Source of the DNA: Anaerotignum faecicola
Lineage (GTDB): Bacteria; Bacillota; Clostridia; Lachnospirales; Anaerotignaceae
Assembly (NCBI RefSeq): GCF_003865035.1
Contig: NZ_BHVZ01000002.1
Location: 1-64,000 of the forward strand
Length of the DNA stretch: 64,000 bases
Direction of reading: 5' to 3'
In this document: in pieces, positions 42,382-51,140 of the stretch
Position numbering within the stretch: the stretch's first letter is position 1
How the letters are laid out: each line of letters opens with the position of its first letter
Notes under the pieces: generated by a model
Seen by the model: the letters and a program-made list of their open reading frames with translations, nothing else
Databases searched by the model: none
What the model was told of the DNA's origin: nothing
Made by a program: the position numbers and the translations under genes

Positions 42382-42700
42382 AAAAGAAATGAAAGCATTT
42401 TTGGATAAAACAGGACTTCCCATTGCCTACAGCCATTTTCCCGATAACCAAAAACCGCCTTTTCTCTGTTTTCTCAGCAATAAAAAAGCGGAAGGCTGTG
42501 ACAACAAAAACAACCTGTACCGCTATGATTACAGCATAGAACTTTATACGGAAAAGAAGGATATAACTTCAGAAGAAAAACTGGAAGGCTTGCTAAATTC
42601 AGCAGGCATCTCTTTTTCCTCGGAAACTATATGGATTGATGATGCAGACTTGTTTGTAACCTACTATACCATCAGCATTTATAAAAAGATTGGAGCGTGA
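42374..42700 (+). CDS. Tail terminator-like protein
   Basis: A 108-residue protein starting behind GGGAGG, overlapping the gp10-like gene by eight bases. It includes MKAFLDKTGLPIAYSHFPDN and YSIELYTEKKDITSEEKLEG, resembling tail completion/terminator proteins of Firmicutes siphoviruses (YqbJ or gp17-like). It probably caps the tail tube. Assignment relies on order as well as sequence; the family has little conserved sequence. Confidence 0.7.
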   Translation: MDEKEMKAFLDKTGLPIAYSHFPDNQKPPFLCFLSNKKAEGCDNKNNLYRYDYSIELYTEKKDITSEEKLEGLLNSAGISFSSETIWIDDADLFVTYYTISIYKKIGA

Positions 42701-42705
42701 AAAAT

Positions 42706-43284
42706 ATGAAAATACCCGAAACAGCACAAAAACAGACGGAGGACATTGCCATTGGCTCCGGATATATGTATATCAAGGAGTACGAAAAAGGCAGTGCCAT
42801 TCCAAAAATATCGGAGATTGCCATTGAAGAAAACCGAAAAGGCTATCTTTCCGGCGGTGCATCTATTTATTATACGCCTACCATTGATACCTATAAGGAC
42901 GATATGGAAGAAATCACAAGAAAGATTTTATCCGGTGAGGACATTGGTATCAAAGGCAGTATCGGTACATTTATGCCGGATACCTTCGGTATCATGGCGC
43001 CCAACTCTGAAATTTCCACAGACAGTACCGACAGCAGCTCTAATATTTATATTGGCGGCATTAAAAACTTTAAGGATAAATACTACGCAGTTGTATTTGC
43101 TGCTGCAGATGAAAGTATGTCTGCCATGATTATCGGTCAGTTGGAAGGCGGCTTTACTCTTGAGAGAAAGAAGGACAGCATGACTGTCTGTGACCTTGAT
43201 TTTAAGGCAACGGAAAAGCTTGACAGTAAAGGTCATAAGCTTTTAATCAACTGGGGTGTCGGTGCAGAAGTAACAGCGGAGTAA
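42706..43284 (+). CDS. Major tail tube protein
   Basis: A 192-residue protein; the middle shows a beta-rich pattern (YAVVFAAADESMSAMIIGQL, then FTLERKKDSMTVCDLDFKAT), as in phi13-type major tail proteins. It lies just before the chaperone pair, the standard place. A GTG at 42697 is an alternative start; ATG 42706 is placed a little far (11 bases) from GGAG. Confidence 0.85.
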   Translation: MKIPETAQKQTEDIAIGSGYMYIKEYEKGSAIPKISEIAIEENRKGYLSGGASIYYTPTIDTYKDDMEEITRKILSGEDIGIKGSIGTFMPDTFGIMAPNSEISTDSTDSSSNIYIGGIKNFKDKYYAVVFAAADESMSAMIIGQLEGGFTLERKKDSMTVCDLDFKATEKLDSKGHKLLINWGVGAEVTAE

Positions 43285-43296
43285 AGGAGAATTGCT

Positions 43297-43599
43297 ATGT
43301 ATGATTTTACAAAACCAAAGCAGAAAACACTGCCTGTAAAGCTGAAAAACGGAAAGGTGATTGTTCTCCTTCCGCCAAACGGATATGTGTTGGAGGCTAT
43401 TTCCGAAATGCAGTCGGCTGATGAAGCAGAGGCAGTTAAAAACATCTATTCTGTATTTCAGCAGCTTTTAAACCAAAATAAAAGCGGCTTTAAAATAAGC
43501 CGAAATGATATTTTAAGCTATGATGTGGAGGAAATTCAAGACTTTATTGCTAATGAATATATGGACTTTGTGCTTTCCATTCAAAAAGACCCAAACTAA
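43297..43599 (+). CDS. Tail assembly chaperone, short form (gpG-like)
   Basis: A 100-residue protein (YDFTKPKQKTLPVKLKNGKV, then LDEAEAVKN-type acidic helices ending SIQKDPN). GGAG lies before ATG 43297. Position between tube and tape measure identifies it as the short chaperone that coats the tape measure. Its last codons contain a slippery heptamer that lets some ribosomes continue into the next frame. Confidence 0.8.
   Translation: MYDFTKPKQKTLPVKLKNGKVIVLLPPNGYVLEAISEMQSADEAEAVKNIYSVFQQLLNQNKSGFKISRNDILSYDVEEIQDFIANEYMDFVLSIQKDPN
43590..43596 (+). promoter_or_regulatory. -1 programmed frameshift site (CCCAAAC)
   Basis: The heptamer C-CCA-AAC has the X-XXY-YYZ form in the reading frame of the chaperone gene and is directly followed by its TAA stop. 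A -1 slip gives CTA ATG CTG and enters the downstream frame, as in lambda gpG/gpGT. Confidence 0.75.
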
Positions 43600-43862
43600 T
43601 GCTGCCCTATTATCCCATAGAGGATAATGGGGCATTTCACTGGGAGATTTACAGCTACAGCAACAAAATGATAGCAGATTACTGCAATATTCCAATTACT
43701 AAAGTGAAAGCACTCCCGCTTGATGAATGGCTGATATACCGTAGAGATTCCTTTATATTCAACTGTGAGCAAAGCGAAAAAGGACGAAGGTATTTGAAAA
43801 ACGCTTATCTGATGACACAGACCAAGCCGGATATAAAAAGATTGAAGGAAGTATTTGGATAA
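43599..43862 (+). CDS. Tail assembly chaperone extension (gpT-like, made by frameshift)
   Basis: An 87-residue frame in -1 relative to the chaperone gene, with ATG 43599 overlapping its stop. The sequence (NGAFHWEIYSYSNKMIADYC, then LPLDEWLIYRRDSFIFNCEQ) resembles the T domain that binds the tape measure. It is most likely made as a fusion to the short chaperone through the CCCAAAC site; free translation from its own ATG is possible but there is no clear ribosome site. Confidence 0.75.
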   Translation: MLPYYPIEDNGAFHWEIYSYSNKMIADYCNIPITKVKALPLDEWLIYRRDSFIFNCEQSEKGRRYLKNAYLMTQTKPDIKRLKEVFG

Positions 43863-43876
43863 AACTTTGTTTTTCA

Positions 43877-43903
43877 GCACTTGTTGCCGCAGGTGCTTTT
43901 TTC
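43877..43903 (+). terminator. Intrinsic terminator before the tape measure gene
   Basis: AGCACTTG (43877-43884) pairs with CAGGTGCT (43891-43898) around TTGCCG, followed by a run of T to 43903. It probably lowers read-through into the tape measure gene, whose ribosome site follows closely. Confidence 0.55.
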
Positions 43904-43925
43904 ATACCATAAAGGAGGTGAACGC

Positions 43926-46415
43926 ATGGCCAATGACATAAAAGGAATTATTGTAAGAATCGGTGCAGATACAACGGATTTAAGCAAGGCCATGAGCAGT
44001 GCCAACCGTTCCATCAGCACAACACAGAAACAGCTGAATGAGGTGCAGAAAGCATTAAAGCTTGACCCGTCCAATACGGACCTATTGGCACAAAAATACA
44101 GACTGCTTACTGAAAAGGCAGACGAAACAAGAAAAAAACTCCAGACATTAAAGGACGCACAGGAACAGGTTGAGGAGCAGTACCGAAACGGTGAAATCGA
44201 CCAAGGAAAGTATGATGCCTTCCGCAGAGAACTGATTTCAACGGAAAATCAGCTGAAGAAACTTGAAAAAGAAGCAGCAAAATCCAATGCCGCTATCAAT
44301 TCATTTGGCGAGAAAATGAAGGACATAGGCGGAAAGCTGACAGCCGCAGGCAAAACAATTATGCCCCTTTCCGCCGCTGTTGTGGGAATCGGCACTGCGG
44401 CGGCTGTATCGGCTGTGGATTTCGAGGATGCCATGGCAAAGGTCAGCACCATTGCCGACACTACGGAAGTTCCCCTTGATGAACTGCGTTCACAGATACT
44501 TTCTCTATCTTCTCAGACAGGCATTTCTGCCAGTGAAATCGCAGACAATGTATACAATGCCATTTCTGCCGGACAGAAAACAGGAGATGCGGTTAATTTC
44601 GTAACCAATTCCACCAAGCTTGCAAAGGCAGGCTTTGCCGATGCAGGTGCGGCTTTGGATGTACTGACAACCATTTTGAATGCTTACGGTATGGAGGCAT
44701 CAGAGGTTACCAATGTTTCCGATATGCTGATACAGACACAGAACCTCGGCAAAACCACCGTTGCAGAGCTATCCTCCTCAATGGGTAAGGTAATTCCTAC
44801 TGCCAATGCCTGCAATGTTCAGTTAGACCAGCTTTGTGCGGGCTATGCCAAAATGACGGCAAATGGTGTTGCCACAGCGGAAAGTACCACCTACATGAAC
44901 TCTATGCTGAATGAACTTGGGAAAAGCGGTACAACCGTATCCGATATTTTGAAAGAGAGAACAGGCAAAAGCTTTGCAGAACTGATGGAAAATGGAGAAA
45001 GTCTTGCAGATGTGCTTTCCGTTTTGAAGGAATCCGCAGATGAACAGAACCTTTCCTTCGGTGATTTATGGAGCAGTGCCGAGGCAGGCAAGGCAGGCTT
45101 AATTCTTTTAGGTGAAAGTGCTGATGATTTTAATACTACCCTTACACAGATGCGAGAGAGTTCGGGTGCAACGGACAGCGCCTTTGAAAAACTGCAAACC
45201 AACAGTTTTAAAATCAACAAAGCAGTCAATGCGGTGAAAAATACATTTATTGTTTTAGGCGGTGTGATTTTGGATACCTTTTCCCCTGCCATAGAAGCAG
45301 TCACTGGCGGTATACAAAAGCTGTGTAACTGGATTTCTTCTTTACCTATGGGAATACAGACAATAATTGTGGTTATCGGTACACTTATAGCCTCCGCAGG
45401 GCCTTTGCTTGTTGTTCTGGGTACGCTGATGACAAGCATTGGTTCTCTTGCACCAATGTTCAGTACGGCGGTGACGGCTGTTTCTGCCTTCTCCGCAGGT
45501 CTTGCTTTGCCCATTGCCCCAATCGCCGCCATAGCCGCCGCAGTAACGGCTTTGATACTGATTATTGCCGATTTATATAAAAACAACGAGGATTTTCGCA
45601 ACAACATTCAAATCATCTGGAACAGCATAAAGGAAATTTTAAGTACCGTATTAACGGAGATACAGACGAATTTCTCCTTTGTATGGGACGCCGTGAAGGT
45701 CATTGTGGAAACAGCACTGAACTTAATTGTTGTAGCAACACAGTTCTTTGCGGATGTTCTCAGCGGAAACTGGAAAAACATCAGCAGTGATATTACAAAT
45801 ATCGTTACTGTTCTGAAAAATGGAATTTTAAGTCTGTTTACCGTTTTAAAGGACGGTATCCTGAATCTCATCACAAATGTTCTTTATCCTAAGCTTGTTT
45901 CTGTCTGGAACACCATTAAAACAGCGGTTTTGCAGAAGGTAACGGAAATCAAAACAAATGCCGTAAACAAGTTCAATGAACTGGTAACCTCTCTCGTAAA
46001 CATGGGTTCTTCCTTTTACAATGCAGGCGTTAATGCTTTCAGCAGTCTTTGGAACGGCATGAAGGAAATCTGGAGAAGTCTGAGGGACTGGGTGACGGAT
46101 ACCATCAACTGGCTGAAGGATAAGCTTGCTTTCTGGCGGTCGGCAAATGATGAAATGAATGACGGTGCAGACGGCTCTCATGCAGGCGGTCTGGACTATG
46201 TTCCCTTTGACGGCTACAAAGCGATACTTCATAAGGGCGAACGAGTACTGACGGCACAGGAAAACAAGACCTATAAGAATAATACTACAAATAAAAGCGG
46301 AGATACCAATGTTTCCGTAACGCAGAATTTTTACAATTCCTCGGAAAACACCGCACGGAAGGAACAGAAGGAACTGCAAAGAACCTTCAGAAAGCTTGGC
46401 TTTACGGGAGTGTGA
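43926..46415 (+). CDS. Tail tape measure protein
   Basis: An 829-residue protein. Residues about 1-130 are coiled coil (SSANRSISTTQKQLNEVQKA); the TP901-1 core tape-measure domain follows (AKVSTIADTTEVPLDELRSQ, SGISASEIADNVYNAISAGQ). Long hydrophobic segments lie around 470-560 (IQTIIVVIGTLIASAGPLLV). The end includes GSHAGGLDYVPFDGYKAIL and LHKGERVLTAQE, a common tape-measure tail. Its length sets tail length; about 830 residues predicts a tail of roughly 120 nm by the usual rule. Confidence 0.93.
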   Translation: MANDIKGIIVRIGADTTDLSKAMSSANRSISTTQKQLNEVQKALKLDPSNTDLLAQKYRLLTEKADETRKKLQTLKDAQEQVEEQYRNGEIDQGKYDAFRRELISTENQLKKLEKEAAKSNAAINSFGEKMKDIGGKLTAAGKTIMPLSAAVVGIGTAAAVSAVDFEDAMAKVSTIADTTEVPLDELRSQILSLSSQTGISASEIADNVYNAISAGQKTGDAVNFVTNSTKLAKAGFADAGAALDVLTTILNAYGMEASEVTNVSDMLIQTQNLGKTTVAELSSSMGKVIPTANACNVQLDQLCAGYAKMTANGVATAESTTYMNSMLNELGKSGTTVSDILKERTGKSFAELMENGESLADVLSVLKESADEQNLSFGDLWSSAEAGKAGLILLGESADDFNTTLTQMRESSGATDSAFEKLQTNSFKINKAVNAVKNTFIVLGGVILDTFSPAIEAVTGGIQKLCNWISSLPMGIQTIIVVIGTLIASAGPLLVVLGTLMTSIGSLAPMFSTAVTAVSAFSAGLALPIAPIAAIAAAVTALILIIADLYKNNEDFRNNIQIIWNSIKEILSTVLTEIQTNFSFVWDAVKVIVETALNLIVVATQFFADVLSGNWKNISSDITNIVTVLKNGILSLFTVLKDGILNLITNVLYPKLVSVWNTIKTAVLQKVTEIKTNAVNKFNELVTSLVNMGSSFYNAGVNAFSSLWNGMKEIWRSLRDWVTDTINWLKDKLAFWRSANDEMNDGADGSHAGGLDYVPFDGYKAILHKGERVLTAQENKTYKNNTTNKSGDTNVSVTQNFYNSSENTARKEQKELQRTFRKLGFTGV

Positions 46416-46419
46416 TGAA

Positions 46420-47265
46420 ATGAAAGCCACCGAAACCTTAATCTATACCAATACGGCAACAAACCAAAGCATAAGCATCTCATTTTTATCAAATCTGATA
46501 CCGACAGCATTTGAGGAGGATGTGGATGCTTCTTTTTATACTGACAAAAACAGCGGACAGGACGGAGAAACTCTGCAAAACCTTGACCTTGAACCGAGAG
46601 AAATCACCATAAAGGCGGTGTTTCAGGCTGACAGCAACTACCGCCTTTTTGAAAAGCATATCAAAAGTGTATTCAATCCCAAAACGGAAGGCTTATTGAA
46701 ATATTCTGACGGAGAATATACAAAGTCTATTTCCTGTTATCCGAAAAGCATACCTACATTTTCATATACAAACGGCAAAGGCAGTCTGGAAACGGAACTG
46801 ATCTGCTACGGCACTTATTGGAAGGAGCAGACGGTTACCGACAACCTTGCCAGTATGAAACCGTCTTTTGTTTTTCCTCAGCACTTTACACCATACACAC
46901 TTTTTGGTGTAAAGGCGGCACAGCTTGTGACGAAAATCAATAACACAGGTGATGCCGACAGCGGTTGGACGGTACGGTTTGTATCCTCCTTCGGTTCTGT
47001 AAAAAATCCGTATATCATCAACCGAAAAACAGGAGAAGGTGTGTATTTTACAGAGGAAATGACTAAGGGTGATGAGCTGCTTATTGATTTTACAAAACAA
47101 CAGCCTGTTATCTATAAAAACGGCAAAAAGGATTTTTCTGTTTTAAACGCACTCAAAAGTAGTTTTTTCAAGTTCTTTGTAGGAGAAAATGAGATTGAAT
47201 ACGGTGCGGAGGAAAATGTAACCAATCTGGAAGTTTATTTTAACTACAATCCGTTGGTACTGTAA
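46420..47265 (+). CDS. Distal tail protein (Dit-like)
   Basis: A 281-residue protein with LIYTNTATNQSISISFLSN at the start and LEPREITIKAVFQADSNYRL in the middle, the pattern of the siphovirus Dit/phage tail family that forms the baseplate hub ring. ATG 46420 follows a GGGAGTG ribosome site and lies four bases after the tape-measure stop. Confidence 0.82.
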   Translation: MKATETLIYTNTATNQSISISFLSNLIPTAFEEDVDASFYTDKNSGQDGETLQNLDLEPREITIKAVFQADSNYRLFEKHIKSVFNPKTEGLLKYSDGEYTKSISCYPKSIPTFSYTNGKGSLETELICYGTYWKEQTVTDNLASMKPSFVFPQHFTPYTLFGVKAAQLVTKINNTGDADSGWTVRFVSSFGSVKNPYIINRKTGEGVYFTEEMTKGDELLIDFTKQQPVIYKNGKKDFSVLNALKSSFFKFFVGENEIEYGAEENVTNLEVYFNYNPLVL

Positions 47266-47274
47266 GGAGGATTT

Positions 47275-48276
47275 ATGAGAGTTGACATTTATTCTGATTT
47301 TACGCTGAAGGACATACTCCAGTCCTACAGCAGTATCCAGTTTTCGGAATGTATCCGAGATGTGGGAGATATTCAGTTATCTTTTACAGATAACGAGGTT
47401 TATAAAAACATAAAGGTTACGGAGGATGTTCTTGTAGTTGGAAATAACGCTTACTTGGCAGAAAACAAGCATAAAACCGACAGCAAGGATTTAAGGAAAT
47501 ACGAAATCACAGGCAGACATATTACTTCTGTACTTTCTTGGCGGTGCGTCAAAGGCTTTGAAGTGCCAGTGGGTGAAACCTATGAGGACGCCTGTATCCG
47601 ACTTGTGCAGGAAAATTTTATTTCTCCACCAGACAAGAAACGCACAATCCCAAATTTCACATTTAAAAGACTTGGACTGTCTCAAAAAAACACAGTAAAA
47701 CGCATCTATGAGGCAAATGACTGCTTGAGTATTTTGAAATTCATCAGCAAGCTCGGCGGTTTCGGTTTCTGGCTTGAGTATGACATTCAAGAAAAAAAGC
47801 TTGTGTTTTGCTGTGTCCCTGTTTCCGACAGGAGCAGTACAGTGATTTTCGGGGATAAGTTCAACAACATTTCCGAAACAGATATTTATGAGGAAACCTC
47901 AGACTATAAAAATGTGGCATATCTTTATACCGAGCCAACGGAAACGGAGGAAGAAAGCTACACAGCTTACGGTGAAACAGATGCAGAAGGACTGCTTCGC
48001 AGAGAGTACGTGGAGAAAGGCAGTTTCGTTGAAGATTTACTGGAAGGACTGAAGGAGAAATCCAAAACAACAGGTGCGGAATTTGTAATTTTAAATTCCG
48101 AACAGTATCAGTATAACAAGGACTATTTTCTTGGGGATACGGTGCTTTTAACGGATACGGACAGCAGTCTTTCCTTGGCAAAGCCTATTGAGAAGGTGAC
48201 GCATTTTTATGAAAAGACTTATGAAATGGAGATTACCTACGGTGATACTATTCCCACGATTTTTACAAAGAAATGA
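47275..48276 (+). CDS. Siphovirus tail-hub protein (ReqiPepy6 Gp37-like)
   Basis: A 333-residue protein: VDIYSDFTLKDILQSYSSIQ and FSECIRDVGDIQLSFTDNEV at the start, then RKYEITGRHITSVLSWR, the pattern of Gp37-like tail proteins that plug the tail tip and often carry a peptidase-like fold. AAGGAGG lies before ATG 47275. It is probably the tail-associated hub that opens on host contact. Confidence 0.82.
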   Translation: MRVDIYSDFTLKDILQSYSSIQFSECIRDVGDIQLSFTDNEVYKNIKVTEDVLVVGNNAYLAENKHKTDSKDLRKYEITGRHITSVLSWRCVKGFEVPVGETYEDACIRLVQENFISPPDKKRTIPNFTFKRLGLSQKNTVKRIYEANDCLSILKFISKLGGFGFWLEYDIQEKKLVFCCVPVSDRSSTVIFGDKFNNISETDIYEETSDYKNVAYLYTEPTETEEESYTAYGETDAEGLLRREYVEKGSFVEDLLEGLKEKSKTTGAEFVILNSEQYQYNKDYFLGDTVLLTDTDSSLSLAKPIEKVTHFYEKTYEMEITYGDTIPTIFTKK

Positions 48277-48285
48277 GGTGTTTTG

Positions 48286-49239
48286 ATGAGTATAACCTAT
48301 TTTCCTTTTGATGCCGTGGTGGACAGTGACGGAAACTATGACAGAACATACACCAGTGAGCAGTTTGCTCTGTATTTCAGCAAGCTGTTCTCAAATGGCG
48401 TTTATGGTGCGGACTCCACAGGCCTGCAAGTAACAGCCTTAAACGGAAATATGTATATCACCGTTGCGGCAGGTGCATTTTTCATTAACGGCAGATTTTA
48501 TGCCAATGATGAGGACGAAAACATTCTGATTACGGCAGGAGATGTTCACTATGGCAGATATGACCGAGTGGTGGCAAGAGCGGACTTTGTAAACAGAATG
48601 TGCGGTGTTTATGTTTTGGAAGGAACGCCTTCCGCCAATCCGACCGAACCAAACCTCACACAGACCGCTGACCGTTTTGAAATTCCTCTTGCCACAATCT
48701 ATGTTGCGTCCGGTGCCACAAGCCTTACTCAGTACAACATCACAGATGAAAGAATCGGTGTGTACTGTACCTTAACAGGCTTTACGGCAAGCGACTATTT
48801 CACTGCATACAGTAAAGCCTATCAGCAGTTCAGCGATGAAGTGCAGGAAAAAATGAATACCCAGTTTTCCGCACAGGAGAATAAAACAAATGCACAGCTT
48901 GCCAATCAGCAGGTGGAGTTTTCTCATCTGCAAAGTGCTGTCAATGAATGGTATCAAGGCGTTTTGAATGATATTTCGCAATTACAGACTTTTGACTTTG
49001 ACAACATTGCCTCTCGTATTGGGGCAACGGTGACATCAAACATTACGGATACGGTAATTACGGAAACCATGGTGCTGAATAAAGTGAAAATTGCAGAACG
49101 AATCACTAATATCGGAGATACGGTTATCCGCTGTGTCACAAAGGCATGGGATTCTGACGGCAGTCATGTACTTTTAAACAGCACAACGGAAACAACCATT
49201 ACAGATGATGTGATTACAAGCGTTGTCAGCCAAAACTGA
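48286..49239 (+). CDS. Baseplate/receptor-binding-type tail protein
   Basis: A 317-residue protein. The N-terminal 170 residues (ITYFPFDAVVDSDGNYDRTY, then MYITVAAGAFFINGRFYAND) match baseplate upper-protein/receptor-binding structural proteins of Firmicutes siphoviruses. A coiled-coil-like middle follows (QFSDEVQEKMNTQFSAQENK) and a beta-rich end. ATG 48286 follows GAGGTG. It probably contributes to host recognition; the receptor is unknown. Confidence 0.7.
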   Translation: MSITYFPFDAVVDSDGNYDRTYTSEQFALYFSKLFSNGVYGADSTGLQVTALNGNMYITVAAGAFFINGRFYANDEDENILITAGDVHYGRYDRVVARADFVNRMCGVYVLEGTPSANPTEPNLTQTADRFEIPLATIYVASGATSLTQYNITDERIGVYCTLTGFTASDYFTAYSKAYQQFSDEVQEKMNTQFSAQENKTNAQLANQQVEFSHLQSAVNEWYQGVLNDISQLQTFDFDNIASRIGATVTSNITDTVITETMVLNKVKIAERITNIGDTVIRCVTKAWDSDGSHVLLNSTTETTITDDVITSVVSQN

Positions 49240-49252
49240 AAGGAGGAAAAAC

Positions 49253-50155
49253 ATGGATACAGCAGTATTTGCAACATTAAAAAAGCTGATTGGAAAGAAA
49301 ACTGATTCCACGGATGAAACAGTAAACGGAAAGCTAAATACAGTCATCAATAATACTTCTGCAAGCACTTCGGCAAATGCAAGCGGTACAATAAGCCAGA
49401 AACTAAGCTATCTCATCGGTACTTTAATTGGCTCATCTAACGCTACAGGCGGAAGTGCCACGGCAGGAACGGTTATGAGTAAGCTGAATGCACTGCTTTC
49501 CTCTTGGACAGCGGCAAGAGCAGGATACCTTGACAACATCCGTTCCTACACCATTACCAACAACAGTGCAAGCAGTACAGGTGTGTTGAGCCAAAAGCTG
49601 AGTTATCTCATTTCCCAACGGCAGGCAAGCCAAACAGGTACGGGGACAACTATATTCACCACATCTATTACGTCACCCACTTATTCCGACAGATATATCT
49701 GCATTGCAAAGTTTGTAGCACCTGTTAGTGGTATTTATAAAGTAACCGTAACAGCCAATGCACAAGGTTATTCCTCAAATATAGATGTTAAAAAAATTAT
49801 TACTGCCACAGCATCTTATTGTTACAATGCAACCAATACCAACTACAGCTATGTCGGAGGCAGAACCATTGACCAGAATGCATCTTATGATGCCTCTTCT
49901 GTGAACAGTGTCAGTTATGTAAGCAAAACAGATTCTTCCTCCTTGGCTTGGAGTGATTATATTTCGGACCGAGGAAGTACTTTGTTTTCTCTTATGCCAA
50001 GCATCGGAACAATTCAAACGAGTACATCTGCGGCAGTAAGCAAAACCTTCAGTATGTATTGCACAGCCGGAGAACAGGTACAGCTTGTGGAGTATTGCTC
50101 CGGTTCAAGAAGCTATTATATTCATTCCGTAAATGTAACGTATCAAGGAAGGTGA
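49253..50155 (+). CDS. Phage tail fibre-like protein of unknown specificity
   Basis: A 300-residue Ser/Thr/Gly-rich protein. The first half has repeated segments (ASGTISQKLSYLIGTLIG, TGVLSQKLSYLISQRQAS) with the shared SQKLSYLI, and the second half is beta-rich with many aromatic and polar residues (ISGVYKVTVTANA-like). Behind AAAGGAGG and in the tail-tip module, it is likely a fibre or adhesin, the most variable part of these phages. Confidence 0.6.
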   Translation: MDTAVFATLKKLIGKKTDSTDETVNGKLNTVINNTSASTSANASGTISQKLSYLIGTLIGSSNATGGSATAGTVMSKLNALLSSWTAARAGYLDNIRSYTITNNSASSTGVLSQKLSYLISQRQASQTGTGTTIFTTSITSPTYSDRYICIAKFVAPVSGIYKVTVTANAQGYSSNIDVKKIITATASYCYNATNTNYSYVGGRTIDQNASYDASSVNSVSYVSKTDSSSLAWSDYISDRGSTLFSLMPSIGTIQTSTSAAVSKTFSMYCTAGEQVQLVEYCSGSRSYYIHSVNVTYQGR

Positions 50156-50159
50156 TTTG

Positions 50160-50540
50160 ATGTTTGAAATAAGAAATGAAACAGAAATCTGGTATAAAAC
50201 GAAGGAAATGCCGGACTGGGTTCATTATGGTTCTCTTTTGGTAATGGAACCTGTTGAAAAAGAGAAATTTGCGGTGAAACGATTTGATGTGGAAACAGGA
50301 GAATATGTACTCTCTACGGATTGTAAAACCTGTTTTTATAACGGCGTGGAGTATTCTGTATCAGACGGATATTTTACCGTTCCCGCAAAAAAGGAAGAAT
50401 TGCCTGTTTATCAGCCGAATGATGCCGAACTTGCCATTATGGAAATGCAGGCGGATATATATGAACAGCAGGAACAGAATAATCTGATGTTGATGGAGTC
50501 CTTGGCAGACTTTTATGAAACATTGATGGGAGGAGATTAA
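50160..50540 (+). CDS. Small tail-region protein of unknown function
   Basis: A 126-residue acidic protein (FEIRNETEIWYKTKEMPDWV, then YFTVPAKKEELPVYQPNDAE and a coiled-coil end AIMEMQADIYEQQEQNNLM). Proteins of this type with a C-terminal helix occur before the holin in clostridial siphoviruses and may be fibre-associated. ATG 50160 follows GGAAGGTG. Function not known. Confidence 0.6.
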   Translation: MFEIRNETEIWYKTKEMPDWVHYGSLLVMEPVEKEKFAVKRFDVETGEYVLSTDCKTCFYNGVEYSVSDGYFTVPAKKEELPVYQPNDAELAIMEMQADIYEQQEQNNLMLMESLADFYETLMGGD

Positions 50541-50541
50541 A

Positions 50542-50697
50542 ATGACAGAGATGTATTTTCAGCTTGTAATTAACCAAAGAAGAACCTGTGATGAGAAAAA
50601 TAAAACCGTGAAGTCTGTGCCGAAAACACAGCTTTCGGCTGTAAAGGACTTGCTCAAAGAACGCGGATATGACTTGAACGGATATAAGGCGGAATAA
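50542..50697 (+). CDS. CD1375/XkdX-like small phage protein
   Basis: A 51-residue protein behind GGAGG: YFQLVINQRRTCDEKNKTVK then VPKTQLSAVKDLLKERG. The pattern Y-x-x-L-(V/I)-x-x-x-(R/K)-R-T-x-D, VP, then LL fits the CD1375/XkdX-like family, short proteins always placed between tail-fibre and holin genes. Function is unknown. It is short and easily overlooked, but the place, ribosome site and pattern support it. Confidence 0.7.
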   Translation: MTEMYFQLVINQRRTCDEKNKTVKSVPKTQLSAVKDLLKERGYDLNGYKAE

Positions 50698-50725
50698 CCG
50701 CCTTTTTTAGTTGGGAGGAATGAAA

Positions 50726-51139
50726 ATGAAGGATTTTTGGAATGTAATTCAGCTTGTGATTTCGGCACTGGGCGGATGGCTCGGATATTTTTTAGGCGGC
50801 TGTGACGGACTGCTTTATGCACTGATTGCCTTTGCTGCAATGGACTATGTGACAGGCGTTATGTGTGCCGTTAATGATCATACGCTTTCCAGTGAGGTCG
50901 GTTTTCGTGGCATCTGCCGCAAAGTGCTGATTTTTATGTTGGTGGGCATTGCAAATATACTGGATGCAGACATCATTGGGACAGGCAGTGCCTTGAGGAC
51001 AGCGGTGATTTTTTTCTATATTTCCAATGAAGGCGTCAGCCTTTTGGAAAATGCCGCACATCTGGGACTGCCTGTGCCGGAGAAAATAAAGATGGTGTTG
51101 GAACAACTCCATGACAGAGCGAAAAAGGAGGAGAAGTAA
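50726..51139 (+). CDS. Phage holin (TcdE/Cph1-type)
   Basis: A 137-residue membrane protein with about three hydrophobic segments (VIQLVISALGGWLGYFLGG, LLYALIAFAAMDYVTGVMC, VLIFMLVGIANILDADIIG). AMDYVTG is the holin family 4 (TcdE/Cph1/BhlA-type) signature. It makes membrane holes at the end of infection so the amidase reaches the wall. ATG 50726 has GGGAGG seven bases upstream. It is the last gene of the AT-rich tail module. Confidence 0.9.
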   Translation: MKDFWNVIQLVISALGGWLGYFLGGCDGLLYALIAFAAMDYVTGVMCAVNDHTLSSEVGFRGICRKVLIFMLVGIANILDADIIGTGSALRTAVIFFYISNEGVSLLENAAHLGLPVPEKIKMVLEQLHDRAKKEEK

Positions 51140-51140
51140 A

